Source of the DNA: Mycolicibacterium pyrenivorans
GTDB taxonomy: Bacteria; Actinomycetota; Actinomycetes; Mycobacteriales; Mycobacteriaceae
Direction of reading: 5' to 3'
Assembly (NCBI RefSeq): GCF_025821625.1
Contig: NZ_JACKSH010000026.1
Coordinates: 42,045-106,044, forward strand
DNA length: 64,000 nucleotides
Below are positions 20,090 to 29,985 of the stretch, in pieces (position 1 is the stretch's first letter; the number at the start of each line of letters is the position of its first letter). A program made the position numbers and the translations under genes. The notes beneath the pieces were generated by a model that saw only the letters and a list, made by a program, of their open reading frames with translations, ran no database searches and was not told where the DNA came from.

Positions 20090-20103
20090 GGGTCTTTGGG
20101 CCC
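20090..20103 (+). promoter_or_regulatory. DosR-box-like palindrome upstream of the receiver-flavoprotein gene
   Basis: GGGTCTTTGGGCCC matches 11 of 14 bases of the DosR core GGGACTWWAGTCCC. It ends 74 bp before the preferred ATG of the fused gene, a distance compatible with a promoter-proximal activator site. The remainder of the 217-bp gap (19961-20177) shows nothing else that I can assign. Confidence 0.45.
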
Positions 20104-20177
20104 CGGTTCGCGACCTGCGGCCGCACTCCTGTCGGTCGTCCTATATCTGCTGGACGGTGGGCGCATACTTGTTGTCG

Positions 20178-21842
20178 ATGACAGGCCTTGCCACTGCCCC
20201 CCGCAAACCCGTGATCTTGACCGTCGACGACGACCCTGCGGTGTCGCGCGCCGTCGCCCGCGACCTGCGCAGGCATTACGGCGAGAGGTACCGCATCGTG
20301 CGCGCGGAGTCCGGTCCCGACGCCCTGGAGACGCTCAACGAACTGAAGCTGCGCGGTGAGACGGTCGCGGTGTTCGTCGCCGACTACCGGATGCCGCAGA
20401 TGAGCGGTATCGAGTTCCTCGAGGCCGCGATGGACATCTTCCCGATGGCCAGGCGGGTGCTGCTCACCGCGTACGCCGACACCCACGCCGCGATCGACGC
20501 GATCAACGTCGTCGACCTCGACCACTACCTGCTCAAGCCGTGGGATCCGCCGGAGGAGAAGCTCTACCCGGTGATCGACGCGCTGATCGAGGCGTGGCGG
20601 GCCACCGGCGACCGCGCGATCCCCCACACCAAGATCGTCGGCCATCCGTGGAATGCGCGATCCTCCGATGTCCGCGAGTTCCTGGCCCGAAACCGGTTGT
20701 ACTACACATGGTTTCGCTCCGACGAGCCGAAAGGCGCTCAGCTTCTGGAAGCGGCGGGCGAGGACGGGCTGACGCTGCCGGTCGTGATCACCGAGCAGGG
20801 TGAGACGCTCGTCGACCCCACCGACGCGGAGCTGGCGGCGACCCTGGGTCTGACGACCACCCCGGCGGGCGATTTCTACGACCTCGTCGTGATCGGCGGC
20901 GGGCCCGCCGGGCTCGCCGCGGCGGTCTACGGCGCCTCCGAGGGCCTCAAGACCGTGCTCATCGAACGCACCGCCACCGGCGGTCAGGCCGGCCAGAGTT
21001 CCCGCATCGAGAACTACCTCGGCTTCCCCGACGGCCTGTCCGGATCGCAGCTCGCCGAACGTGCCCGCAGGCAGGCCGAGAAGTTCGAGGCCGAGCTGAT
21101 CACCGCCGCAGAGGTCACCGCACTGGAGATCGACGGCGTCGCCCGCACGGTGCACCTGTCCGACGGCCGGTCGATCGGCACCCGCGCGGTGATCCTGGCG
21201 ATGGGCGTGGAGTACCGGCAGTTGCCCGCGGAGGGTTGCGAGGGGCTGACGGGCGCAGGTGTCTACTACGGCGCGACCACGTCGGTGGCCTCCGACTGCG
21301 ACGACGACGAGGTCTACGTCATCGGCGGCGCCAACTCGGCCGGGCAGGCGGCGATGTACCTGTCCCGCACCGCGAAGTCGGTGACGATCGTCAGCAGGCG
21401 CACGCTCGAGGACTCGATGTCGCACTATCTGATCCAGCAGATCAGGGCGCAGGACAACATCAAGGAGCTGCCGAACACCGTCGTGCACGCGGTCAAGGGC
21501 GACGGTCACCTGGAGGGCATCTGCCTGGAGAACACCACGACCGGTGCCCGCGAGGAGTTCAGCTGCGGGCGGATGTTCATCTTCATCGGCGCCGAACCCC
21601 GCACCGAGTGGCTCGACGGCGTCGTGGTGCGCGACGACCACGGCTTCATCCTGTCGGGGCCGGATCTGCGTGACGTCAGCGGTTGGACGCTGGATCGGCC
21701 GCCGCACCATCTCGAGTCCAGCGTGCCCGGAGTCTTCGTCGCCGGCGACGTGCGGGCGGAGTCCGCCAAGCGGGTGGCCGCCGCCGTCGGCGAAGGGTCG
21801 ATGGCGGTGATGCTCGTGCACCGGTATCTGGCCGAGACATGA
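20178..21842 (+). CDS. Fused response-regulator receiver / thioredoxin-reductase-like flavoprotein
   Basis: This 554-aa fusion starts with a receiver domain (residues ~11-130; acidic pocket DDD near 17-19, phospho-acceptor D69 in '[11 protein letters not shown]', Lys in 'YLLKPWD'). A glutaredoxin-like segment (~145-220, without a CxxC) follows, then an FAD/NAD(P)H two-dinucleotide-fold module ('[17 protein letters not shown]', '[17 protein letters not shown]', '[11 protein letters not shown]'). The redox CxxC of thioredoxin reductase is missing: its place reads '[12 protein letters not shown]'. The cognate kinase is probably the one 300 bp downstream. A longer GTG start exists at 20157. Confidence 0.85.
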   Translation: MTGLATAPRKPVILTVDDDPAVSRAVARDLRRHYGERYRIVRAESGPDALETLNELKLRGETVAVFVADYRMPQMSGIEFLEAAMDIFPMARRVLLTAYADTHAAIDAINVVDLDHYLLKPWDPPEEKLYPVIDALIEAWRATGDRAIPHTKIVGHPWNARSSDVREFLARNRLYYTWFRSDEPKGAQLLEAAGEDGLTLPVVITEQGETLVDPTDAELAATLGLTTTPAGDFYDLVVIGGGPAGLAAAVYGASEGLKTVLIERTATGGQAGQSSRIENYLGFPDGLSGSQLAERARRQAEKFEAELITAAEVTALEIDGVARTVHLSDGRSIGTRAVILAMGVEYRQLPAEGCEGLTGAGVYYGATTSVASDCDDDEVYVIGGANSAGQAAMYLSRTAKSVTIVSRRTLEDSMSHYLIQQIRAQDNIKELPNTVVHAVKGDGHLEGICLENTTTGAREEFSCGRMFIFIGAEPRTEWLDGVVVRDDHGFILSGPDLRDVSGWTLDRPPHHLESSVPGVFVAGDVRAESAKRVAAAVGEGSMAVMLVHRYLAET

Positions 21843-22171
21843 GCGCCTGCGACATCGCGGAGTTGCGCGGCCTGTTCCGCACCCGCCACGAGCAGGACAG
21901 AATTCGCGTCGAGGTGTGCGACACCGGACGCGGAATACCCGCCGATCAGCTGGTCATGGTGTTCGACCCGTTCTTCACCACCAAACCGTTCGGGGACGGC
22001 ACGGGACTCGGGCTCGACATCGCGGCCCGGATCACCGATCGGCACCGCGGCAGCCTGTGGGCGGAATCAATACCCGGCGATTCGCGTTTCATTACCTCAC
22101 TGCCCCTTACGGTCGAGCCCCGCAAGGTCATAGGAAGGACCACGTATGGGCGAGAAGTGCCTGCCCGATGA
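21839..22171 (+). CDS. Internally deleted kinase remnant: N-terminal tip joined to a HATPase domain
   Basis: The 110-aa frame starts '[13 protein letters not shown]', which resembles the first residues of the neighbouring kinase ('[14 protein letters not shown]'). It then jumps to the ATP-binding domain ('[14 protein letters not shown]', '[19 protein letters not shown]', '[12 protein letters not shown]'). The cNMP-binding domain, the phospho-acceptor His and the dimerisation helices are all missing. It overlaps the upstream stop (ATGA) and the downstream gene by 26 bp. It looks like a tandem kinase paralogue that lost ~360 codons in frame; it could still make a free ATPase domain, but most likely it is decaying. 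Confidence 0.65.
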   Translation: MSACDIAELRGLFRTRHEQDRIRVEVCDTGRGIPADQLVMVFDPFFTTKPFGDGTGLGLDIAARITDRHRGSLWAESIPGDSRFITSLPLTVEPRKVIGRTTYGREVPAR

Positions 22172-23603
22172 GCTGCGCACCCTCTTCTTGTTCGAGTCGC
22201 TGACCGACGAACAGTTGCAGACGCTGTGCGACAACGGCCACATCGCGACCTACGAACCCGGTCCGATCCACACCGAGGGTGACCCGGCGACGTGCTTCTA
22301 CGTCCTGATCGACGGCGAACTGGTGATGTCGAAACGCTCCGGCGGGGTCGACATCGAGACCAACAGGACCTCGCAGCGCGGCGTGTACTGCGGCGCCTGG
22401 TCGGCCTACATCCCCGGCGAGGAGCACGTCTACCAGGCGACGGTGCGGGTGACCCGCCCGTCGCGGTTCTTCGTGTTGGACGCGCACGCGTTCGCCGAGT
22501 TCATGCAGAAAGAGTTCCCGATGGCGGTGCACCTGCTGGAGGGACACATGGTCGGCGGGCTGCGGCAGCGGCAGATCCTGGGGCAGCGGGAGAAGCTGCT
22601 GGCCCTGGGGCAGCTGTCGGCGGGGCTGACTCATCAGCTCAACAACCCCGCCGGTGCCACCGCCCGCGCGGTGGCAGACCTGCGCGAGGGGGTCGGCAAG
22701 ATGCGCCACAAGCTGGCGATGCTCGCCGACGGTAAGTTCACGCCGGCCGCGCTGAAGGTGCTCGTCAGCATCCAGGACGAAGTCGCCGAACAGGTGGCCA
22801 AGTCGAAGTCGCAGGAGCTCACGGCGCTGGAGACCTCCGATCGGGAGGACCAGATCGGGGACTGGCTCGAAGAGCACGGGATCGCCGCCGCCTGGGACTA
22901 CGCGCCGACCTTCGTGGAGGCGGGCCTCGACGTCGACTGGCTGGAACGCGTCGAGGCGTCGATCGACGACGTCGACTGCTCGGCGACGCTGCCGGGCGCG
23001 ATCGGGTGGCTGAAGTACACCATCGACAACGAGTTGCTGATGAACCAGATCGCCGAGGCGAGCAAGCGGATCTCCGCGCTGCTCGCCGGCGCCAAGCAGT
23101 ACTCGCAGATGGACCGCGCGCCCTATCAGACCGCGGACATCCACGAGCTGCTGCACAGCACGCTGATGATGTTCGGCGGCAAGATCGGCAAGGACACCCC
23201 CGTCAAGCTGGTCAAGGAATACGACAAGACCCTCCCCGAACTGGGGTGCTACCCCGGTGACCTCAACCAGGTGTGGACCAACATCATCGACAACGCGATC
23301 CAGGCGATGAACGGGCAGGGAACGTTGACGATCCGCACCATGCGCGAGAACGAGGGCATGATCCGCGTGGAGATCGGCGACGACGGTCCCGGCATCCCGG
23401 AGGACATCGTCGATCGGATCTTCACGCCGTTCTTCACGACGAAGCCGTTCGGCGAGGGCACCGGGCTCGGCCTGGATCTGGCGTGGCGGATCGTGGTCGA
23501 GAAGCACCACGGCAACATGTCGGTGCAATCACAGCCAGGGGATACCAAGTTCATCGTCTGCCTGCCGCTGCAGGCGCCGGCCCCGGAGATCCCGGGGAGA
23601 TGA
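22146..23603 (+). CDS. cNMP-binding-domain sensor histidine kinase
   Basis: A soluble 485-aa sensor kinase. Residues ~10-135 form a CRP-like cyclic-nucleotide-binding fold ('[20 protein letters not shown]'). A linker and H box follow ('[16 protein letters not shown]', phospho-acceptor H163), then a long helical insert and a C-terminal HATPase domain with N box '[16 protein letters not shown]' and G boxes 'DDGPGIP' and 'GEGTGLGLD'. No membrane segment is visible. It likely phosphorylates the fused receiver-flavoprotein upstream. RBS GGAAGG lies before the ATG at 22146. Confidence 0.87.
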   Translation: MGEKCLPDELRTLFLFESLTDEQLQTLCDNGHIATYEPGPIHTEGDPATCFYVLIDGELVMSKRSGGVDIETNRTSQRGVYCGAWSAYIPGEEHVYQATVRVTRPSRFFVLDAHAFAEFMQKEFPMAVHLLEGHMVGGLRQRQILGQREKLLALGQLSAGLTHQLNNPAGATARAVADLREGVGKMRHKLAMLADGKFTPAALKVLVSIQDEVAEQVAKSKSQELTALETSDREDQIGDWLEEHGIAAAWDYAPTFVEAGLDVDWLERVEASIDDVDCSATLPGAIGWLKYTIDNELLMNQIAEASKRISALLAGAKQYSQMDRAPYQTADIHELLHSTLMMFGGKIGKDTPVKLVKEYDKTLPELGCYPGDLNQVWTNIIDNAIQAMNGQGTLTIRTMRENEGMIRVEIGDDGPGIPEDIVDRIFTPFFTTKPFGEGTGLGLDLAWRIVVEKHHGNMSVQSQPGDTKFIVCLPLQAPAPEIPGR

Positions 23604-24475
23604 CGAAACCCGATCTCGGCAGGTTCGGCGTGTTCGGCCACTACTCCCAGTGGCAGCAACTGACGCCGGCACAGCTCAGAGAAATCGAAAGCCTGGGCTA
23701 CGGCGCGATCTGGGCGGGCGGTTCGCCCGCGGCCGACCTGCCCTGGGTGGACACGCTGCTCGAGGCGACGGACACGCTGCAGGTGGCCACCGGCATCGTC
23801 AATATCTGGACCGCCGCCGCGGGCCCGATCGCCGAGTCGTTCCACCGCATCGAGGCCGCCCATCCGGGCCGGTTCCTGCTCGGCATCGGCGTCGGGCACC
23901 CGGAAGCCGGCCACGAGTACCGCAAGCCCTACGACGCGCTGGCCGAGTATCTCGACAAGCTCGACGAGTACGGCGTGCCGAAGCACCGCCGCGTGGTGGC
24001 CGCACTCGGCCCGCAGGTCCTGAAACTGTCCGCGCGGCGCAGCGCGGGTGCGCATCCCTACCTGACGACGCCCGAGCACACCGCGCAGGCACGCGAGCTG
24101 ATCGGACCGGACGCATTCCTGGCACCTGAGCACAAGGTGGTGCCCACTACCGATGAGCGCTTCCGCGAAGAGCATGTCACCGACGCGGAACAGGCCCGCG
24201 CCACCGGCCGCAAGGCACTGGCCATCTACCTGAACCTGACCAACTACCTGAACAACTGGAAGCGGCTGGGTTTCAGCGACGACGAATTGGCTAAACCCGG
24301 TAGCGATCGGTTCGTCGACGCGGTCGTCGCCCACGGCACCGCCGAGCAGATCGCCGCACGTCTGAACGAACACATCGACGCGGGCGCCGACCACGTGCCC
24401 GTCCAGATGCTCACGTCACCTGACAAGCTGGTACCGGCGCTCGCTGAGCTGGCCGGGCCGCTGGGACTGAGCTGA
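23600..24475 (+). CDS. F420-dependent LLM-class oxidoreductase (TIGR03620 type), copy 1
   Basis: A 291-aa luciferase-like TIM-barrel protein: 'GRFGVFGHYSQWQQLTP', 'GYGAIWAGGSPAADLPWVD', 'LQVATGIVNIW', 'GRFLLGIGVGHPE'. Such proteins use F420; the substrate is unknown. It overlaps the kinase stop by 4 bp and so may be co-expressed with the kinase and flavoprotein. It is strongly similar to the next gene, with an extra ~10-residue insertion near 'TTDERFREEHVTD'. Confidence 0.85.
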   Translation: MTKPDLGRFGVFGHYSQWQQLTPAQLREIESLGYGAIWAGGSPAADLPWVDTLLEATDTLQVATGIVNIWTAAAGPIAESFHRIEAAHPGRFLLGIGVGHPEAGHEYRKPYDALAEYLDKLDEYGVPKHRRVVAALGPQVLKLSARRSAGAHPYLTTPEHTAQARELIGPDAFLAPEHKVVPTTDERFREEHVTDAEQARATGRKALAIYLNLTNYLNNWKRLGFSDDELAKPGSDRFVDAVVAHGTAEQIAARLNEHIDAGADHVPVQMLTSPDKLVPALAELAGPLGLS

Positions 24476-24494
24476 ACGTATCGAAGGGGGCACC

Positions 24495-25352
24495 ATGACC
24501 GAGTCCGATGGCCCATCGCTGAAACCCGCGCAGGGACGCTTCGGGGTGTGGACCGGCACGCCCGTCACCCCTGATCAGGCCGTCGAGATCGAGAGACTCG
24601 ACTACGGCACGGTGTGGGTGGGTGCATCCCCCGCGGCCGACCTGGAGTTCGTCGAGCCGATCCTGGAGAAGACCGACACACTGCAGGTGGCTACCGGCAT
24701 CGTGAACATCTGGACCGCTGATGCCGGCGAGGTGGCGAAGTCCTACCACCGGATCGAGAAGGCGTTTCCCGGCAGGTTCCTGCTGGGCGTCGGCGTCGGG
24801 CATCCCGAACACACCCAGGAATACCGCAAGCCCTACCAGGCGCTGGTGGAGTACCTCGACGCGCTGGACGCCGCGAAGGTGCCCACCAGCCGGATGGTCA
24901 TCGCCGCGCTCGGACCGAAGGTGCTGCAACTCGCGGCGCAACGCAGCGCGGGTGCGCACCCGTACCTGACCACGCCGGTGCACACCGGCCAGGCACGCGA
25001 ATTGCTCGGTCCGACAGTGTTTCTGGCGCCCGAACACAAGGTCGTGCTGACCGATGACGCCGAGCGCGCCCGCGAGATCGGCCGCGAGACCGTCGACTTC
25101 TACCTCGGGCTGTCGAACTACGTGAACAACTGGAAGAGGCTCGGCTTCACCGACGAGGACCTGGTCAGCCCCGGCAGCGACCGGTTCATCGACGCCGTCG
25201 TGGCCTACGGCACCCCCGACCAGATCGCCGAGCGGTTGACCGAACACCTCGCCGCGGGCGCCGACCACGTCGCCATCCAGGTGCTGGGTGGCCCCGACGA
25301 GTTGCTGTCCACCCTCGAGGAGCTGGCGGGACCGCTGGGATTGCCGGACTAA
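24495..25352 (+). CDS. F420-dependent LLM-class oxidoreductase (TIGR03620 type), copy 2
   Basis: A 285-aa paralogue of the preceding gene, sharing 'LQVATGIVNIWT', 'GRFLLGVGVGHPE' and 'RSAGAHPYLTTP'. By position, immediately before rmlB, it corresponds to Rv3463 of M. tuberculosis (from memory). GAAGGGGG precedes the ATG at 24495 at normal spacing. The 19-bp gap from copy 1 and the 10-bp gap to rmlB suggest one transcript. Confidence 0.85.
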   Translation: MTESDGPSLKPAQGRFGVWTGTPVTPDQAVEIERLDYGTVWVGASPAADLEFVEPILEKTDTLQVATGIVNIWTADAGEVAKSYHRIEKAFPGRFLLGVGVGHPEHTQEYRKPYQALVEYLDALDAAKVPTSRMVIAALGPKVLQLAAQRSAGAHPYLTTPVHTGQARELLGPTVFLAPEHKVVLTDDAERAREIGRETVDFYLGLSNYVNNWKRLGFTDEDLVSPGSDRFIDAVVAYGTPDQIAERLTEHLAAGADHVAIQVLGGPDELLSTLEELAGPLGLPD

Positions 25353-25359
25353 GGTCTGA

Positions 25360-26981
<1,622 letters not shown>

Positions 26982-26991
26982 CCCTTACGCA

Positions 26992-28320
26992 CTACGGCCC
27001 TTGGTCGTCTTCGGGGAGTAGGTAGCGTTCCGGGTGGTGGTAGTTGTTGACCCGTCGCTGGCCGGTGTCGAGTGCTGGTGGGGGGAGCCATTCGGTGTCA
27101 CCCTTGGCGTTCTTGCGGGTGGTCCAGCCGGTTTTCTCGATGAGCCGGTTGTCGGGTCCGCAGGCGAAGGTGAGGTCGTCGATGTTGGTGTGGCCGTCGT
27201 TCTTCCAATCGGTGACCGCGTGATGGACCTGGGCGTTGTAGCCACAGACAGTGCAGCCCGGTCGCGTGCAGCCCCGGTCGCGGGCATGCAACACGATTCG
27301 CTGCGCCGCAGACGCCAGCCGCTTCGTGCGGCCCAAATACAGCGACTCGCTGGTGTGCTTGTCGTAGATGTACAGGTAGTGATGCGCACGGGCGGCCATC
27401 CGGATCAGCGTCGGGATCGGCAACCGGGTGCCGCCGCCGGTGACCGCCAGCCCGGCACCCTTCTCCAGGTCCTGCAGGGTGGTCGACACGATCACCGTGA
27501 CAGGTAGCCCGTTGTGTTTGCCCAGATCTCCAGACATCAACGCCATCTGTCCCATCGCGACCAGCGCGTCGTGGTTGCGCTGAGCCTGGGTGCGCAGATC
27601 CGGGCCTGCGGTCTCGGCTTCGGGCAGGCTCATGCCCGGTGCGGCCAACTTCGCCAGCACCGCCTCGACCACCGCCCGCGCTTCGGCGGTCAGGGTTCCC
27701 CTGACCCCGCAGGTCCCGTCGCGTCGCTGCGGACCCAACGTCAAGCCCCGTCTACGCGCCTGCTCCTTGTCCGACGGTTCGGGGCCGTCCTGGTCGATCA
27801 TCATCAACAACTGCCCCGCGGCTGCGTCCAACTCCGCAGGCCCTACTCCGGCGGCCAACTGCGCCAGTTGGGTGTCGGCGACCTCACGGGTCCCGACATC
27901 CACCCACGACGGCAGGTCCTTGTGGAACTTGGCGATGATCTCGACATGCTCGCCCCCGATCAATCCGGCGGCCTGAGCAGCGGCGGTGGCTTCCCACAAC
28001 GGCGCCAACACCTGCCCGGTCATCGCGCGGCGCGGCCCCAGATTTGCGGCCCGCTCCAGACGAGCGCCGGCGTCTTTCGTCGAGATCCGCAACGCCGTGG
28101 CGAGCACCTTCTTCCACGACGACTCACCCAGCGCGCTGGGTTCGGTCTCGGCCGTCAGCCGATTCAGAATCCGATGCTCGAGCGCCGGCACCGACCACAC
28201 CGCCGCGGTCAACTCCGAGAGCAGATAGACCAGCTCGCGATGGCTCAGCTCGTCACACATCTCGCCCAGCACGGCGAGCTGCGACTTGATCGCCTCGATC
28301 GCGCTGGACACCTCACCCAT
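26992..28320 (-). CDS. DUF222/13E12-family protein with C-terminal HNH nuclease motif
   Basis: The 442-aa protein has a helical DUF222 region (residues ~1-300) and a C-terminal HNH domain: 'CTRPGCTVCGYNAQVHHAVT', then 'DDLTFACGPDNRLIEKTGW'. M. tuberculosis has 13E12-repeat proteins at the same place, after rmlC (from memory). Function is unproven; a DNA-damage nuclease or mobile-element origin has been proposed for the family. The ATG at 28320 is chosen because a LexA box and a -10 lie immediately upstream; ten codons of earlier frame would run through the operator. Confidence 0.85.
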   Translation of the reverse strand: MGEVSSAIEAIKSQLAVLGEMCDELSHRELVYLLSELTAAVWSVPALEHRILNRLTAETEPSALGESSWKKVLATALRISTKDAGARLERAANLGPRRAMTGQVLAPLWEATAAAQAAGLIGGEHVEIIAKFHKDLPSWVDVGTREVADTQLAQLAAGVGPAELDAAAGQLLMMIDQDGPEPSDKEQARRRGLTLGPQRRDGTCGVRGTLTAEARAVVEAVLAKLAAPGMSLPEAETAGPDLRTQAQRNHDALVAMGQMALMSGDLGKHNGLPVTVIVSTTLQDLEKGAGLAVTGGGTRLPIPTLIRMAARAHHYLYIYDKHTSESLYLGRTKRLASAAQRIVLHARDRGCTRPGCTVCGYNAQVHHAVTDWKNDGHTNIDDLTFACGPDNRLIEKTGWTTRKNAKGDTEWLPPPALDTGQRRVNNYHHPERYLLPEDDQGP

Positions 28321-28323
28321 ACA

Positions 28324-28339
28324 TCGAACACTAGTTCGA
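28324..28339 (-). promoter_or_regulatory. LexA SOS box, overlapping the -10 of the HNH gene
   Basis: TCGAACACTAGTTCGA is a perfect match to the mycobacterial SOS box TCGAAC-N4-GTTCGA. On the minus strand a -10 hexamer TAGTGT (28333-28328) lies inside it and seven bases before the ATG at 28320, so the transcript is probably leaderless and repressed by LexA until DNA damage occurs. Confidence 0.85.
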
Positions 28340-28370
28340 ACCACCGACATTTAGGCCCGCCTGACGGCCC

Positions 28371-28400
28371 TTGCCAAGACGCCTTTGGCATTACTAGGAT
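28371..28400 (+). promoter_or_regulatory. SigA-type promoter for mmsA
   Basis: TTGCCA (28371-28376), an 18-base spacer and TAGGAT (28395-28400) form a good housekeeping promoter. Transcription would start near 28407, leaving a ~29-base leader with an AGAGGA ribosome site before the mmsA ATG at 28436. Confidence 0.6.
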
Positions 28401-28435
28401 ATGCAAGTATCTATGCGGCGAGAGGACTGGCTCAA

Positions 28436-29971
28436 ATGACTTCAACGACGGGTAACACCCGGATTCCCCACTTCATCGACGGCAAGCGCACCGAGCTGGA
28501 ATCCAGCCGCACGGCCGATGTGCTCAACCCCAGCACCGGCGAGGTCCAGGCGGAGGTCGTGCTGGCCAGCGCGGCCGACGTCGACACCGCGGTCGCCAAG
28601 GCCGTGCTGGCGCAGAAGGAGTGGGCCGCCTGGAATCCGCAGCGCCGTGCCCGGGTGATGATGAAGTTCATCGACCTGGTCAACCAGAACATCGACGAGC
28701 TCGCCGAGCTGCTCAGCCTGGAGCACGGCAAGACCGTGCCCGACTCCAAGGGCGACATCCAGCGTGGCATCGAGGTCATCGAGTTCGCCATCGGGATTCC
28801 GCACCTGCTCAAGGGTGAGTTCACCGAGGGCGCGGGCGGCGGCATCGACGTGTACTCGATCCGGCAACCGCTCGGCGTGGTCGCCGGCATCACACCGTTC
28901 AACTTCCCGGCGATGATCCCGCTGTGGAAGGCCGGCCCGGCGCTGGCGTGCGGCAACGCCTTCATTCTCAAGCCTTCTGAGCGCGACCCGTCGGTGCCGG
29001 TGCGCCTGGCCGAACTGTTCCTGCAGGCCGGTCTGCCCGCCGGGGTCTTCCAGGTCGTCCAGGGCGACAAGGAGGCCGTCGACGCGCTGCTGGACCATCC
29101 GGACATCCAGGCCTACGGCTTCGTCGGCAGTTCCGATATCGCGCAGTACATCTACGCCCGTGCCGCGGCCAACGGCAAGCGCGCGCAGTGCTTCGGCGGC
29201 GCCAAGAACCACATGATCGTGATGCCCGACTCCGACCTCGACCAGGCCATCGATGCCCTGGTCGGCGCGGGCTACGGGAGCGCCGGCGAGCGCTGCATGG
29301 CGATTTCGGTGGCGGTTGCGGTCGGTGAGGAGACCGCGAACCGGTTGCGCGCCCGACTCGCCGAGCGGGTCGAGCACCTTCGGGTCGGGCACAGCCTGGA
29401 CCCCAAGGCCGACTACGGGCCGCTGGTCACCGAGGCCGCTCTCGACCGGGTGCGCGGCTACATCGACGCCGGCGTGGCGGCCGGGGCCGAACTCGTGGTC
29501 GACGGCCGGGACAAGGGCAGCGACGAACTCACCTTCGACGACACCAGCCTGGAGAAGGGCTTCTTCATCGGCCCCTCGCTGTTCGACCACGTCACCACCG
29601 ACATGTCGATCTACACCGACGAGATCTTCGGGCCGGTGGTGTGCATCGTGCGGGTCAAGGACTACGAGGAGGCGCTGCGCCTGCCCAACGAGCACGAGTA
29701 CGGCAACGGCGTGTCCATCTTCACCCGAGACGGCGACGCCGCACGGGATTTCGTGTCGCGGGTTCAGGTCGGCATGGTGGGCGTCAACGTCCCGATCCCG
29801 GTACCCGTGGCCTACCACACCTTCGGCGGCTGGAAGCGGTCCGGCTTCGGTGACCTCAACCAGCACGGGCCCGCGTCGATCCAGTTCTACACCAAGGTCA
29901 AGACCGTCACCGAGCGCTGGCCGTCGGGAATCAAGGATGGCGCCGAGTTCGTCATCCCCACCATGAAGTGA
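28436..29971 (+). CDS. mmsA: CoA-acylating methylmalonate-semialdehyde dehydrogenase
   Basis: MmsA oxidises (methyl)malonate semialdehyde to propionyl- or acetyl-CoA in valine, pyrimidine and inositol breakdown. The 511-aa aldehyde dehydrogenase has 'GVVAGITPFNFPAMIPLWK', 'GAKNHMIVMPDSDL' and the nucleophile C287 in 'SAGERCMAISVAVAVG', all characteristic of this CoA-dependent subfamily. It heads an operon with an acyl-CoA dehydrogenase and mmsB, like Rv0753c-Rv0751c of M. tuberculosis. Confidence 0.94.
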   Translation: MTSTTGNTRIPHFIDGKRTELESSRTADVLNPSTGEVQAEVVLASAADVDTAVAKAVLAQKEWAAWNPQRRARVMMKFIDLVNQNIDELAELLSLEHGKTVPDSKGDIQRGIEVIEFAIGIPHLLKGEFTEGAGGGIDVYSIRQPLGVVAGITPFNFPAMIPLWKAGPALACGNAFILKPSERDPSVPVRLAELFLQAGLPAGVFQVVQGDKEAVDALLDHPDIQAYGFVGSSDIAQYIYARAAANGKRAQCFGGAKNHMIVMPDSDLDQAIDALVGAGYGSAGERCMAISVAVAVGEETANRLRARLAERVEHLRVGHSLDPKADYGPLVTEAALDRVRGYIDAGVAAGAELVVDGRDKGSDELTFDDTSLEKGFFIGPSLFDHVTTDMSIYTDEIFGPVVCIVRVKDYEEALRLPNEHEYGNGVSIFTRDGDAARDFVSRVQVGMVGVNVPIPVPVAYHTFGGWKRSGFGDLNQHGPASIQFYTKVKTVTERWPSGIKDGAEFVIPTMK

Positions 29972-29985
29972 GCTGAAGTCCTCCG

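Noticed and set aside
20064..21821. Long minus-strand frame opposite the receiver-flavoprotein
   Set aside because: Same high-GC shadow pattern; the plus-strand protein has recognisable domains throughout.
26992..28320. DUF222/HNH gene as an insertion sequence or intein
   Set aside because: No inverted repeats, target duplication or transposase motif; a similar gene occupies the same place in M. tuberculosis.
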